Numbered from the stretch's first letter, positions 17,296 through 25,601 are shown. The stretch is DNA of 27,230 bases from CAZYMF01 sp964648215 (GCA_964648215.1 CAZYMF010000046.1:1-27230); one strand, 5' to 3'. Made by a program: numbers and translations. The notes: generated by a model from the sequence alone, not told the origin.

Positions 17296-17438
17296 CCCCA
17301 ACGCGCTGGCGATCGCCCGCAGCGTCTCACCTGAAACAGCACAAGACAGCCAGGAGACAGCCTGGACGAGCCCCCAACCCGGACGCGGCCCCGACCCGTC
17401 TCCAACGCGGCAATGTAACCGCTTGATACCGTGGCTGT

Positions 17439-17584
17439 TTCTGTCAAGCCCTCGATTTGGACAGAAGCTGGCACGAGCGCTGCTCAAGCAAGTCGGGCAG
17501 TGGCAGAGAATTCATGACGGGTTTTATCTGGACAGAGAACGACATGCGGCGTGTCACCCCAATACTCGCCGTTGCGCGGACAGG
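17439..17584 (+). promoter_or_regulatory. GGACAGA-type repeats in the carH leader: candidate operator region
   Basis: The 395-bp gap 17205-17599 holds no gene. Within it, a 7-bp inverted repeat TTCTGTC/GACAGAA (17439-17445, 17460-17466) is followed by a second GGACAGA (17530-17536) and a related GGACAGG (17578-17584). That makes three direct copies and one inverted copy of the same core upstream of a DNA-binding B12 photoreceptor gene. MerR/CarH-type repressors bind repeated sites at their own promoters, so autoregulation here is plausible. No convincing -35/-10 pair could be fixed. Confidence 0.35.
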
Positions 17585-17599
17585 AAGGGTGAATTGGAA

Positions 17600-18568
17600 A
17601 TGGCTCCGGAGACCGACGCAATGACTGCAGAAAGCAAGCGGCCCCACGACACCTATCCCGTCCGCACCGTCGTGCGCCTGACCGGCCTGTCCGCCGACAT
17701 CATTCGCGCCTGGGAGCGTCGTTACGGCGTGGTCAACCCGATCCGTGGGCCCCGCGGCGCTCGCCTGTACACGGGTGACGATGTGGCCCATCTCCGCCTG
17801 CTGGCGCGCGTGGTCGAGAGTGGCCGCGCGATCGGCGATGTCGCCGGCTTCAACCGCAATGATCTCCAGGCACTGGCGGGTGACCGCGACGGGCACCACC
17901 AGGGAGCCCCGGTTTCGCTGGCCGGGCCCGCCGCCGTCGTCGAGCAGGTTCTCGTGGCGCTGCCGGCCTTCGACGTGCTGGCGGTGGAGCAGCTCATGGG
18001 CGACGCCCTGCTCGCCCTCGGAACCGGCCCCTTCGTCCGCGAGGTTGCGGCGCCGCTGCTCACCGAAGTCGGCCAACGTTGGAGTGACGGGCAGATCTCG
18101 GTCGCCGAAGAGCATCTGCTAACCGGCGCGTTGCGCGGCTTGCTGAGCTCGTTGATCCGCAGTCGCCCGCCCGTCGGCCAGCCGGCGGTTCTGCTCGCTA
18201 CACCAATCGGCGAACGTCACGAGTTCGGCTTGTTGCTGGTCGCCCTACTACTGCTCGATGGCGGCATGGGCATCCGCTACCTGGGCGTCGACCTGCCGGC
18301 CCAAGAGATTGCGGCCGTGGCCCGGCGCGCGCACGTGGCCGCGGTCGGGCTGAGCCTGGTGAACTCCAGCAATCGCGATTGCGCTCTCGGCGAGCTGCAG
18401 GCGATCGAAGCCGCATTACCTCAGAGTACCGAGCTCTGGCTCGGCGGCCGCGACGCGGCGGCCGCCGCCGCACGGCTCGGATCGACACGGGCGTTGGTTC
18501 TGGATGACTTCGCCCGGATTGCCAGCGAGGTCTCGCGACTTCGCGACGTCTTCCCGACTCGTCGCTGA
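17600..18568 (+). CDS. CarH/LitR-type MerR-family regulator with B12-binding photoreceptor domain
   Basis: A 322-residue regulator. Residues about 18-90 form a MerR-type winged helix (YPVRTVVRLTGLSADIIRAWERRYGVVNP, then the wing GARLYTGDDV). Residues about 110-185 are the helical B12-binding cap with the W-x9-EH signature (W161, E171, H172) that holds adenosylcobalamin in CarH. Residues about 195-318 are the Rossmann B12 domain, with GERHEFG supplying the lower axial ligand His207, then GLSLVNS and LGG. Such proteins repress in the dark and release DNA when light breaks the Co-C bond. Thermus CarH has His after the Trp (His132, the light-state ligand), while this protein has Ser162. The ATG at 17600 has GGAAGGG 10 bp upstream. 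It heads an operon of lipid-modifying genes. Confidence 0.92.
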   Translation: MAPETDAMTAESKRPHDTYPVRTVVRLTGLSADIIRAWERRYGVVNPIRGPRGARLYTGDDVAHLRLLARVVESGRAIGDVAGFNRNDLQALAGDRDGHHQGAPVSLAGPAAVVEQVLVALPAFDVLAVEQLMGDALLALGTGPFVREVAAPLLTEVGQRWSDGQISVAEEHLLTGALRGLLSSLIRSRPPVGQPAVLLATPIGERHEFGLLLVALLLLDGGMGIRYLGVDLPAQEIAAVARRAHVAAVGLSLVNSSNRDCALGELQAIEAALPQSTELWLGGRDAAAAAARLGSTRALVLDDFARIASEVSRLRDVFPTRR

Positions 18569-18610
18569 GCGCGGCGAAACCTCGGGGCAGAAAAGAGGAG
18601 GAGGTTACCC

Positions 18611-18985
18611 ATGAGCCTGTACCTGGAATCGGACGGACGCGAGATACCGGTGCTCGATCACCTGCTGGCGAGCGGCGAGATGTTGCCCTCGCAGCTTCCC
18701 TCGCTCTCGCAATGGTCACCGGAAAAGAAGCTCGCCGCCGCCGTCTTTGGCGCCGCCCTGCTGGAAGTTCGCGATCATCACGGCGACGCCGCCTACCGCC
18801 GCCGGGTCACCGAGGATCTCGACTGGATCTTCGCCGATGAGCCGTACTGGCCCTATTCCTTCATACGGCTGTGCGATCTCTTCGGCCTCGAACCCGAGTA
18901 CGTCCGCAGCATCGTTCGGCGCTGGCAGACAGCGTCGCGCTCCGGCCCGCAGCGGCAGGTCTCCGTTCACCGCCACGCCGCCTGA
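18611..18985 (+). CDS. Small conserved-looking protein of unknown function
   Basis: A 124-residue soluble protein with no signal peptide or membrane segment. It is mostly helical. Its best-defined part is DLDWIFADEPYWPYSFIRLC followed by DLFGLEPEYVRSIVRRW (about residues 72-106). Small uncharacterised proteins in deltaproteobacteria-like genomes carry a similar W-x-F-S-F-x-x-x-C-x-x-L-G-(L/I)-x-P-x-Y-(I/V)-R pattern, which looks like a helix-turn-helix. A DNA- or protein-binding role is possible. It has a very strong GAGGAGGAGG ribosome site and lies 42 bp after the B12 regulator and 38 bp before the FAD oxidoreductase, so it belongs to the operon. Confidence 0.82.
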   Translation: MSLYLESDGREIPVLDHLLASGEMLPSQLPSLSQWSPEKKLAAAVFGAALLEVRDHHGDAAYRRRVTEDLDWIFADEPYWPYSFIRLCDLFGLEPEYVRSIVRRWQTASRSGPQRQVSVHRHAA

Positions 18986-19023
18986 CCCGGCACCACGCAG
19001 CCGCCGCAGGGGAACTCGTCTTG

Positions 19024-20283
19024 ATGAAAATCGCCATCGTCGGCACCGGCATCGCCGGTCTCACCGCCGCCTATCACCTCCACCGTGATCACGACATCAC
19101 GGTTTTCGAGCAGGGCGACCACGTCGGCGGACACGCCAACACGGTGGTCGTGCCGACCGAGGCCGGGGAGATCGGTCTCGACACCGGCTTCCTGGTTTAC
19201 AACGAAGCGACCTACCCGAGCTTCACCAGCCTGCTGCGGGAGCTCGAAGTCGCCACTCACCCGAGCGAGATGTCGTTCAGCGTCCAGTGCCGCCGCTGCG
19301 CGGTCGAGTACTCGGCTCGCAGCGTGCGCGGCCTGTTCGCCCGTCCCGACCAGCTCTTCCGCCCTCGCTTCCACCGCATGCTGGTCGAGGTTCTGCGCTT
19401 CAACCGACTGGGTCAGGCCGCCCTGCGCGAGTCGCACGCTGGGCACGGCACGCTCGGGGCATTCCTGCGCCACCACCGCTTTTCGCGGGAGTTCGTGCGC
19501 CACTACGCCACACCGATGGCCAGCGCCATCTGGTCGTCCACCACGGCTGACAGCGAGCGCTTCCCGCTGCACTTCTTCCTGCGCTTCTTCGAGCACCACG
19601 GGTTGCTCTCGCTCAGCAATCAACCCCAGTGGCGCACCATCACCGGTGGCAGCCGGCAGTACGTGGCCGCTCTCACCAGAGGATTCCGCGACCGCATCCA
19701 TCTGCGGCAACCGGTGCGCGCGGTCCGCCGCCGCGCCGGCGGCGTCGAGCTCCAGGTCGACGGCCAGCAAGCGACCTTCGATCAGGTCATTCTCGCCGCC
19801 CACGCCAACCAGGCGCTGGCCCTGCTCGACGACCCGAGCGATGCCGAGGTGCGCGCCCTCACGGCCCTTCCCTACCAGCGCAACGAGGCGGTGCTGCACA
19901 CCGACACGCGGCTGCTGCCGCAGAGCCGTCATGCCTGGGCCTCCTGGAACTACCACATGGACGACTGCGAGCACCTCGAGGCACCGCTGCCGATGACGTA
20001 CTACCTCAACTGCCTGCAGCGCATCGAATCGCCGACGAGCTACTGCGTGACCCTCAACGACACCGGAACGATCGCTCCGGATCGTGTCCTGCGACGAATC
20101 GCGTACGAGCACCCGTTGTACGGAGCCGACAGCCTCGCCGCCCAGCAGCGGCTGCGCGCCCTGAACGGGGAGCGGCGAACCTTCTACTGCGGCGCCTATC
20201 TCGGCTACGGCTTTCACGAGGACGGGGTGAAAGCCGGCCTCGACGTCGTGCGCGCGCTGCAGTCGACGCGGCAGGCGGCTTGA
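19024..20283 (+). CDS. NAD(P)/FAD-dependent oxidoreductase, amine-oxidase/desaturase type
   Basis: A 419-residue flavoprotein. The N-terminal FAD-binding motif GTGIAGLTAAYHL (residues 7-19) and the following VFEQGDHVGGHANTV are typical of the amine oxidase/phytoene desaturase superfamily. The C-terminal GAYLGYGFHEDGVKAGLDVV is the second FAD contact. This subgroup is regularly encoded with a DUF1365 protein and a Cfa-type methyltransferase, as here. In Rhodobacter, the UfaD/UfaM/UfaO set (desaturase, methyltransferase, oxygenase) makes methylated furan fatty acids, so a lipid desaturase role is a reasonable guess. The ATG at 19024 follows AGGGGA. Its stop overlaps the next start. Confidence 0.9.
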   Translation: MKIAIVGTGIAGLTAAYHLHRDHDITVFEQGDHVGGHANTVVVPTEAGEIGLDTGFLVYNEATYPSFTSLLRELEVATHPSEMSFSVQCRRCAVEYSARSVRGLFARPDQLFRPRFHRMLVEVLRFNRLGQAALRESHAGHGTLGAFLRHHRFSREFVRHYATPMASAIWSSTTADSERFPLHFFLRFFEHHGLLSLSNQPQWRTITGGSRQYVAALTRGFRDRIHLRQPVRAVRRRAGGVELQVDGQQATFDQVILAAHANQALALLDDPSDAEVRALTALPYQRNEAVLHTDTRLLPQSRHAWASWNYHMDDCEHLEAPLPMTYYLNCLQRIESPTSYCVTLNDTGTIAPDRVLRRIAYEHPLYGADSLAAQQRLRALNGERRTFYCGAYLGYGFHEDGVKAGLDVVRALQSTRQAA

Positions 20284-21089
20284 ACTCCTGCCTCTACACC
20301 GGCTTCGTCTCGCACCGCCGCGTGCGCCCCGTGGCCCACGCCTTCCGCTACCCGCTGGCCCTCTTCTACCTCGATCTCGACGAGCTGTCCGAGCTCGACC
20401 GGCGGCTGCGGCTCTTCGCTCGCAATCGGCCCGGAGTCTTCTCCTTCCACGATCGCGACCACATGGACCGGGAGAGCGGCGACACCCGCCCGAAGGTCCG
20501 CGCCTTCCTGCGCCACCATGGGGTGGACCTGGAAGACGGCAAGATCTTCCTCCTGACGCAGTGCCGCCTCCTCCACTACGTCTTCAACCCGGTCAGCTTC
20601 TACTTCTGCCATGGGCGAGAAGGGGCCTTGCATGCCGTCATCGCCGAGGTGAACAATACTTTCGGAGAGCGGCACCTGTACCTGCTCTCCGCGGACAACC
20701 GGCAACCGGCGGCGAACGCCGAGCGAAGGAGCTACCGGGCGCGTAAGGTCATGCACGTCTCCCCTTTCATCGCGATGGCCGCGGCCTACGACTTCGATCT
20801 CGCACCGGTGGCCGAGCGCCTGTCCGTTCGCATCAGCGAGTCCGAGCAAGGAGAGCGCTTCTTCGATGCGCATCTGTGGGGTACCCGTCACGAGCTGAGC
20901 GATCGCCGCCTGGCGGCCGTGCTGGTCCGCTATCCTTTCCTCACCCTGGGGATCACCGCCGGCATCCACTGGCAGGCGCTGCGTCTCTATCTCAAGGGCG
21001 CCCCGTTCTTCGCGCAACCGCCGGCATCGCCGGAACAGAAGCGGCAGCTCGAGCTGATGCGAGAGCTCAGGGAGGAGGTCGCTCGATGA
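20280..21089 (+). CDS. DUF1365 family protein
   Basis: A 269-residue member of DUF1365. It opens CLYTGFVSHRRVRPVAHAFRYPL, has the core LLTQCRLLHYVFNPVSFYFCHG and NNTFGERHLY, and later shows KVMHVSPFIAM, all hallmarks of the family. The biochemical role is not established. Its constant pairing with Cfa-type methyltransferases and FAD oxidoreductases points to fatty-acyl chain modification. The start is taken as TTG at 20280, which overlaps the upstream stop (TTGA) and gives the family N-terminus; no ATG or GTG lies nearby in frame. Its own stop overlaps the next ATG (ATGA). Confidence 0.92.
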   Translation: MNSCLYTGFVSHRRVRPVAHAFRYPLALFYLDLDELSELDRRLRLFARNRPGVFSFHDRDHMDRESGDTRPKVRAFLRHHGVDLEDGKIFLLTQCRLLHYVFNPVSFYFCHGREGALHAVIAEVNNTFGERHLYLLSADNRQPAANAERRSYRARKVMHVSPFIAMAAAYDFDLAPVAERLSVRISESEQGERFFDAHLWGTRHELSDRRLAAVLVRYPFLTLGITAGIHWQALRLYLKGAPFFAQPPASPEQKRQLELMRELREEVAR

Positions 21090-22330
21090 ACGACGTTGGT
21101 ACCCTCAGCGCATCCACCAGGCAGATCCCTCTGCGTCATCGGCTCGCTACCATGCTGGTTCTCGCCCCGCTGGCGCGTTGGCGCGGCGGGCAGCTTCTGG
21201 TGTCTCTTCCCGACGGCAGCGAGCACCGTTTCGGCGACGCCGGCCAACGGCCGCCGGTTCGCCTCGTGGTCAAGAGCTGGAGCTTCTTCTGGCGCGTGCT
21301 GACCGGCGGAGACGTCGGCGTCGGCGAGTCCTACATGGCCGGCGAGTGGTTCAGCGACGACCTGGCCGAGCTTTGCCGCCAGTTCCTCCACGAACAATCG
21401 GTGCTGAGCTACCGCTCCCCCTGGATGCTGCCCAGCCGCCTGCACCACAGGGTGCTTCGCTTCCTGCACGCCAACAGGCCGGCGCGCAGCGCGCGCAACA
21501 TTCAGTACCACTACGACCTGAGCAACGATCTCTACCAGCTCTTTCTCGACGACTCGCTCACCTACAGCTGTGCCGTGTTCGAGCCCGCGGACCTGTCGCT
21601 GGCCCAGGCGCAGACTCGCAAGATCGACCAGATCTGCCGCCGCCTCGAGCTTCGCCCCGGACTCGCGCTGCTCGAGATCGGCAGCGGCTGGGGCGCCTTC
21701 GCCATTCACGCCGCGCGCCACTACGGCTGCCGCGTCACCTCGCTCACCCTGTCGCGGCAGCAGCTCGAGCTGGCGCGAGAGCGCGTCGCCGCGGCGGGGC
21801 TGGAGGCCGCCGTCGACATCCGTCTGTGCGACTACCGTGAGATCTCGGGGAGCTTCGACCGCATCGTCTCCATCGAGATGTTCGAGGCCGTCGGCTACGA
21901 GTACTACCGTGTCTTCTTCGAGCAGTGCGATCGCCTGCTCCGGCCCGGTGGACGCATGTTCCTGCAGACGATCACCGTGCCCGACCAGCGCTTCGAGCGC
22001 TACCGGCGCGAGTTCGACTGGATTCGCAAGTACATCTTCCCGGGCGGGCTTCTGGCCTCGGCCCACGCCATCGCCACCGCCCTGATGCGCTACACCGATC
22101 TGCGTATCGAGTGGATGCAGGACATCGGCCCGCACTACGCACGAACCCTGCGCTGCTGGCGCGAGCGCTTTCTCGCCCGCCGGGCGGAGGTCGACCGCCT
22201 CGGCTTCGACGAGCGCTTCCACCGCATGTGGGAGTTCTACCTGGCGAGCTGCGAGGCGGCATTCGCCACGCGGCACATCGGCGACGTGCAAATGCTCCTG
22301 CGACGACCGGCAACCGGGACGGCATCGTGA
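21086..22330 (+). CDS. Cyclopropane-fatty-acyl-phospholipid synthase family methyltransferase
   Basis: A 414-residue SAM-dependent lipid methyltransferase. The N-terminal lipid-binding domain contains GDVGVGESYMAGEW. NIQYHYDLSNDLYQLFLDDSLTYSCAVF follows in two segments, then SAM motif I LLEIGSGWGAFAIHAA. The C-terminal YLASCEAAFATRHIGDVQ carries Cys389 at the position of the catalytic-site Cys of E. coli Cfa. It adds a methylene or methyl carbon from SAM to a double bond in membrane phospholipid acyl chains. In E. coli, His in MFEHVG helps hold bicarbonate; here this is MFEAVG with Ala268. That change also occurs in plant-like and DUF1365-linked members. A GGAGGAGG site precedes the ATG. It is the last gene of the light-regulator operon. 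Confidence 0.94.
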   Translation: MNDVGTLSASTRQIPLRHRLATMLVLAPLARWRGGQLLVSLPDGSEHRFGDAGQRPPVRLVVKSWSFFWRVLTGGDVGVGESYMAGEWFSDDLAELCRQFLHEQSVLSYRSPWMLPSRLHHRVLRFLHANRPARSARNIQYHYDLSNDLYQLFLDDSLTYSCAVFEPADLSLAQAQTRKIDQICRRLELRPGLALLEIGSGWGAFAIHAARHYGCRVTSLTLSRQQLELARERVAAAGLEAAVDIRLCDYREISGSFDRIVSIEMFEAVGYEYYRVFFEQCDRLLRPGGRMFLQTITVPDQRFERYRREFDWIRKYIFPGGLLASAHAIATALMRYTDLRIEWMQDIGPHYARTLRCWRERFLARRAEVDRLGFDERFHRMWEFYLASCEAAFATRHIGDVQMLLRRPATGTAS

Positions 22331-22395
22331 CGTGACCGCCGCCGCTCGCTCCATCGCCCTCGACAGCCCCGCTCGCCGCCGGCGGCGATGGCCGC

Positions 22396-24069
22396 TCAGC
22401 GCGGTGGCGGCGCCAGCTCGACGGCCTGGCTCATCCAGCCGACCAGACGGCCGTACTCGCTGCCGGCGCTGCCGTCGTCCGTCGCCGTCAGCACGTCGAT
22501 GTGGGCATAGCGCGGCTCGGTGAAGGCCTCGAAGCCGGCGCCAACCGCGGCGCGCATGCTTCCGTTCCGCAGCATCGGGGCGATCGAGTCGCGGTACGGG
22601 TCGAAACGCGACGCGTCGCCGACCAGACCGTCGCCACCGGCAACGGCGAACACCGGGAGATCGACGCGGCCGTTCTGCGTCACCTCCAGTCCGTAGGCCT
22701 CGGCGCGCCAATCACCCGTGGGTTGCACGTTGAGACTGGCGGTCACGCCGACGTCGAGCGTGAGTCGGCTGGGGAAGTACCACTCGATGAAGTTGCTCGG
22801 GCCGACGAACAGAGCGCGCGCCATGTCCTCGATGTTGGTCGGCGATGGCGCGCCGTCCTCCTCGGTCGGATCCCAATCGTACATGGCCGAGGCATCGACC
22901 GGTGCCAGCAGCGTCGACGGATCGATGCCCAGGGCGCCGGCGAAGAGACCCGCGCGCGGGTTGGGGCCGATGGGCCCGACGGGCTGTCCGAGCGAGGCGC
23001 GAACGAAGGCGAGCGGCTCGAAGTGCTTGTCGTAGCCGAAGCCGAGCGCCGCGCGGTTGGTCATCGGCGGGATGGTCGACAAGCCGAAGAGCAGCCCGAA
23101 GAAAGTCTTGTTGAGATCCCCGTCGGGATTGAGCCCCGTCGGGTCACCGAAGAGCGTGCTGGTACGCATCGCCAGGATCTCGCTGGTGACGAAGAGGTCG
23201 CTGCTGACGAAGGGAATGCTGGACAGCGGATTGCCGCTGCGCAGGTTCTGGAGGCCGACCGCCGTGATGCCCCCCGGCGGACCCGTGGTCTCGTACTCGG
23301 TTTGGTCCGGGATATCGCCCGCCGGCTGCGGGCTCGGCGCGCCCTCGAAGAGCAACAACCCCGACAGCCGTTCGAAGCCGGCGCGATCACCGAAGTCCCA
23401 GGCGGCATAGATGGGCACGATCGAGCCGCCCAGCGAGTGCCCGCCGAGAAAGATGGCCGCTTTGGGGTAGCGCCGCGCCGCCTCGCTGACGAGCGCGTCG
23501 ATGTCCTCGACCTGGACCTTGATGCCCCACTCGGACATGTAGCTGATGTCGTTCTTGCGATAGTCGAGGAACCCGGCAAACGTCTTGCCGTCGATCTCCT
23601 TGCCGTGGAAGTAGTAGTCCTTGGCGACGTCGGCATCGCCGGCCGCCTCGGCGGCGTCGAGCCCGGTCTGGTCCTCCAGCGCGTTCGACCGCCGGTCGAC
23701 CGCCCACACGACGGTCTTCCCGTTGGTGCGCCGAACCACGCGCCGGGCCATGTAATCGAAGGTTCCGGCACCGCCCTGGAATCCGGGCACCAGCACCAGG
23801 ACCTTGTCGACGGTGGCGTCGCCGAGCCGGTAGGCCACGGCATAGGCGTGATCGAGATCGGCGGGCGTCGCCGTTTCCGTCACCGGATTGGCCGGCGGCG
23901 CGGCGCTGGGAACGACGACGGTGCTCAGGGTCACCGCGGCCGGCGCGCTCGGCGCCACCGTCGCGTCGTCGTCACCGCAGCCGCCGACGGCGAGCACCAC
24001 GGCGAGCAGCCCCGCCCCCAGATGAAGCCAACGCCGAGATACCACGGGAAAGCGGACGGTCGTATGCAT
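22396..24069 (-). CDS. Lipase-like alpha/beta-hydrolase lipoprotein
   Basis: A 557-residue exported protein. The N-terminus has a hydrophobic segment and lipobox AVGGC (Cys31), then a Pro/Ala/Thr linker to about residue 70. The alpha/beta-hydrolase core begins VLVLVPGFQGGAGTFDYMARR. The nucleophile elbow is GGHSLGGS with Ser212. Candidate acid and His residues are in FAVAGGDGLVGD and RYAHIDVL near the C-terminus. It is probably an esterase or lipase on the cell surface or in the periplasm. The ATG at 24069 is preceded by GAGGGGG. It lies 71 bp behind a lipase maturation factor homologue on the same strand, suggesting that protein assists its folding or export. The reading frame runs open far upstream but that part is antisense-type shadow. 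Confidence 0.9.
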   Translation of the reverse strand: MHTTVRFPVVSRRWLHLGAGLLAVVLAVGGCGDDDATVAPSAPAAVTLSTVVVPSAAPPANPVTETATPADLDHAYAVAYRLGDATVDKVLVLVPGFQGGAGTFDYMARRVVRRTNGKTVVWAVDRRSNALEDQTGLDAAEAAGDADVAKDYYFHGKEIDGKTFAGFLDYRKNDISYMSEWGIKVQVEDIDALVSEAARRYPKAAIFLGGHSLGGSIVPIYAAWDFGDRAGFERLSGLLLFEGAPSPQPAGDIPDQTEYETTGPPGGITAVGLQNLRSGNPLSSIPFVSSDLFVTSEILAMRTSTLFGDPTGLNPDGDLNKTFFGLLFGLSTIPPMTNRAALGFGYDKHFEPLAFVRASLGQPVGPIGPNPRAGLFAGALGIDPSTLLAPVDASAMYDWDPTEEDGAPSPTNIEDMARALFVGPSNFIEWYFPSRLTLDVGVTASLNVQPTGDWRAEAYGLEVTQNGRVDLPVFAVAGGDGLVGDASRFDPYRDSIAPMLRNGSMRAAVGAGFEAFTEPRYAHIDVLTATDDGSAGSEYGRLVGWMSQAVELAPPPR

Positions 24070-24140
24070 CCTGAGCCCCCTCTCTTGCCTGCCTGCTTTC
24101 GTTCCTATCGACCGCCAGCGCACGGCGCAAGACGACCCCG

Positions 24141-25601
24141 TCATCCGCCCCCGGGATTCAAGGAACGGCGGGAGACGACCTGCGAGTAGCCGAGCAGATC
24201 GCGTTGCCACCAGGCCCCGGTCGCGCGTCGTGTCGCCGGGTCGGTGAAGCGATAACGATAGACCGCCACGCGCAGGAAACGCGGCGGCTCGCGGGGAAAG
24301 GGATCGCGGGCGAAGAAAGGCGCCACCGCCGCCGGGCGCTGCAGCAGATCTTCCAGGAGATGATCGAAGTACGGCGCCCGAATCGGGCCGCCGAGCAGCA
24401 GGAACCACAGCTGGAAGTCCAGACGCGGCTGGTAGGGAGCCACGAAGGCCGGTGCCCGTTGCGGATCGCCGGGCTTGTAGCGAAACTCGTAGGGCTGCCA
24501 GGTCACCCCGTCGGCCGAGCCCTCGATCACCGCCTCTCGCCGCACCAGCGTCATCTGCACGAACAGGTGGTACGCGTTGATCGAACGATAGTCGTCGAGC
24601 ACGCGGCGAACCGGCATCACTTCCCGTCGCAACGCCGCCGGCACGGGGAGAAAGGGGAAGAACGGCACCAGCGACACGGCGACGAGGCCGGCGGCCCCGG
24701 CGGCCGCAACGATCAGACGGGGGCGCTCGATCACGCGCGGCGCCACCGCGCTCAGGTTGCGGCCGAAACGGCTCGCCACCCACGCCAGGTGGCCGTCGTC
24801 GAGAACGAAGAGGCAGAGAACGATGCTCAGATAGTTGAAGAAGCCGTAGTTGGCCGTGGCGATGATCGAGAGCTGCATGGCGATCATGAAGCCGAACACG
24901 GCGGCGCGCAGGCGCCGCGGACCCCACAGGCACAAGGGCAACAACAGCTCGACGAAGAAGGTGAAGAGAACCGACGCCTTCTGCGCCCACAGCGGCAACT
25001 GCTGCGCATACCAACCGAGCCAGGTCGGCAGCGGCGCGGTCTCGTAGTAGGTCACCATCGCGGTCAGATTGCGCCAGGTCGGATCGCCGCCGAGCAGCTT
25101 GGCCAACCCCGACTCGAAGTGCAGGCGGAACACCAGCCACAGCAGGAGAAAGACGGCGATCGGGTGCGGCGCCGGCGCCGATCTCGGGCGCAGCCCTCCC
25201 GGGGTCACGAACAGAGCGAAGAAGGCGCTCTCGAGCAGGAGGTTGTCCCACTGGAAGGCGAAGAAGGTCTGCCCCACGGTGACGAAGGACAGATACAGCG
25301 CCCACAGTGCGATCAGGCAGTAGCGCGGCGCGACGTTCAAGATCAGGCCGAAGCTCAGCACCGCCCCGAGGACCGCCGCTCCCCGCAGCGCCGTGTCCGA
25401 GCAGCCGGCCCAGAACACGGTGGGAAAACGAAGCGGCCCGCCGAGAGCGCGGATCGCGTTCAGATAGGCATCCGCCGGCAGCAGACCGCGCGCGCCGACC
25501 AGCAGCGTGATCTGCGGCAGCAGCGACAGGAAGGCGATGAGAAACACGACCCCGAGCAGGCGGACGAACAGGTTGCGGATGTGGGCGCGGCTTCCGGCCA
25601 T
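24141..25601 (-). CDS. Lipase maturation factor (LMF) family membrane protein
   Basis: A 486-residue polytopic membrane protein with roughly eight hydrophobic segments. Family signatures are FFAFQWDNLLLESAFFALF and RLHFESGLAKLLGGDPTWRNL, with LTAMVTYYETAPLPTWLGWY directly after. All are typical of LMF1/LMF2 (PF06762). The soluble C-terminal region (about 330-486) includes PYEFRYKPGDP and YQPRLDFQLWF, also seen in the family. In vertebrates LMF1 lets lipoprotein and pancreatic lipases fold in the ER; bacterial roles are not defined. The next gene on this strand is a lipase-like lipoprotein, which supports a chaperone-client link. The ATG at 25601 starts MAGSRAHIRNLFVRLLG, directly before the first membrane helix. 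Confidence 0.92.
   Translation of the reverse strand: MAGSRAHIRNLFVRLLGVVFLIAFLSLLPQITLLVGARGLLPADAYLNAIRALGGPLRFPTVFWAGCSDTALRGAAVLGAVLSFGLILNVAPRYCLIALWALYLSFVTVGQTFFAFQWDNLLLESAFFALFVTPGGLRPRSAPAPHPIAVFLLLWLVFRLHFESGLAKLLGGDPTWRNLTAMVTYYETAPLPTWLGWYAQQLPLWAQKASVLFTFFVELLLPLCLWGPRRLRAAVFGFMIAMQLSIIATANYGFFNYLSIVLCLFVLDDGHLAWVASRFGRNLSAVAPRVIERPRLIVAAAGAAGLVAVSLVPFFPFLPVPAALRREVMPVRRVLDDYRSINAYHLFVQMTLVRREAVIEGSADGVTWQPYEFRYKPGDPQRAPAFVAPYQPRLDFQLWFLLLGGPIRAPYFDHLLEDLLQRPAAVAPFFARDPFPREPPRFLRVAVYRYRFTDPATRRATGAWWQRDLLGYSQVVSRRSLNPGGG

Noticed and set aside
22351..22391. CCATCGCC/GGCGATGG inverted repeat between the lipid methyltransferase and lipase genes
   Set aside because: The arms are 25 nt apart, without T-run, and partly within the lipase stop region; too weak to call a bidirectional terminator.
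20987..22711. A 574-codon minus-strand frame opposite the lipid methyltransferase
   Set aside because: Antisense shadow; no domain motifs, and it overlaps two well-supported genes.
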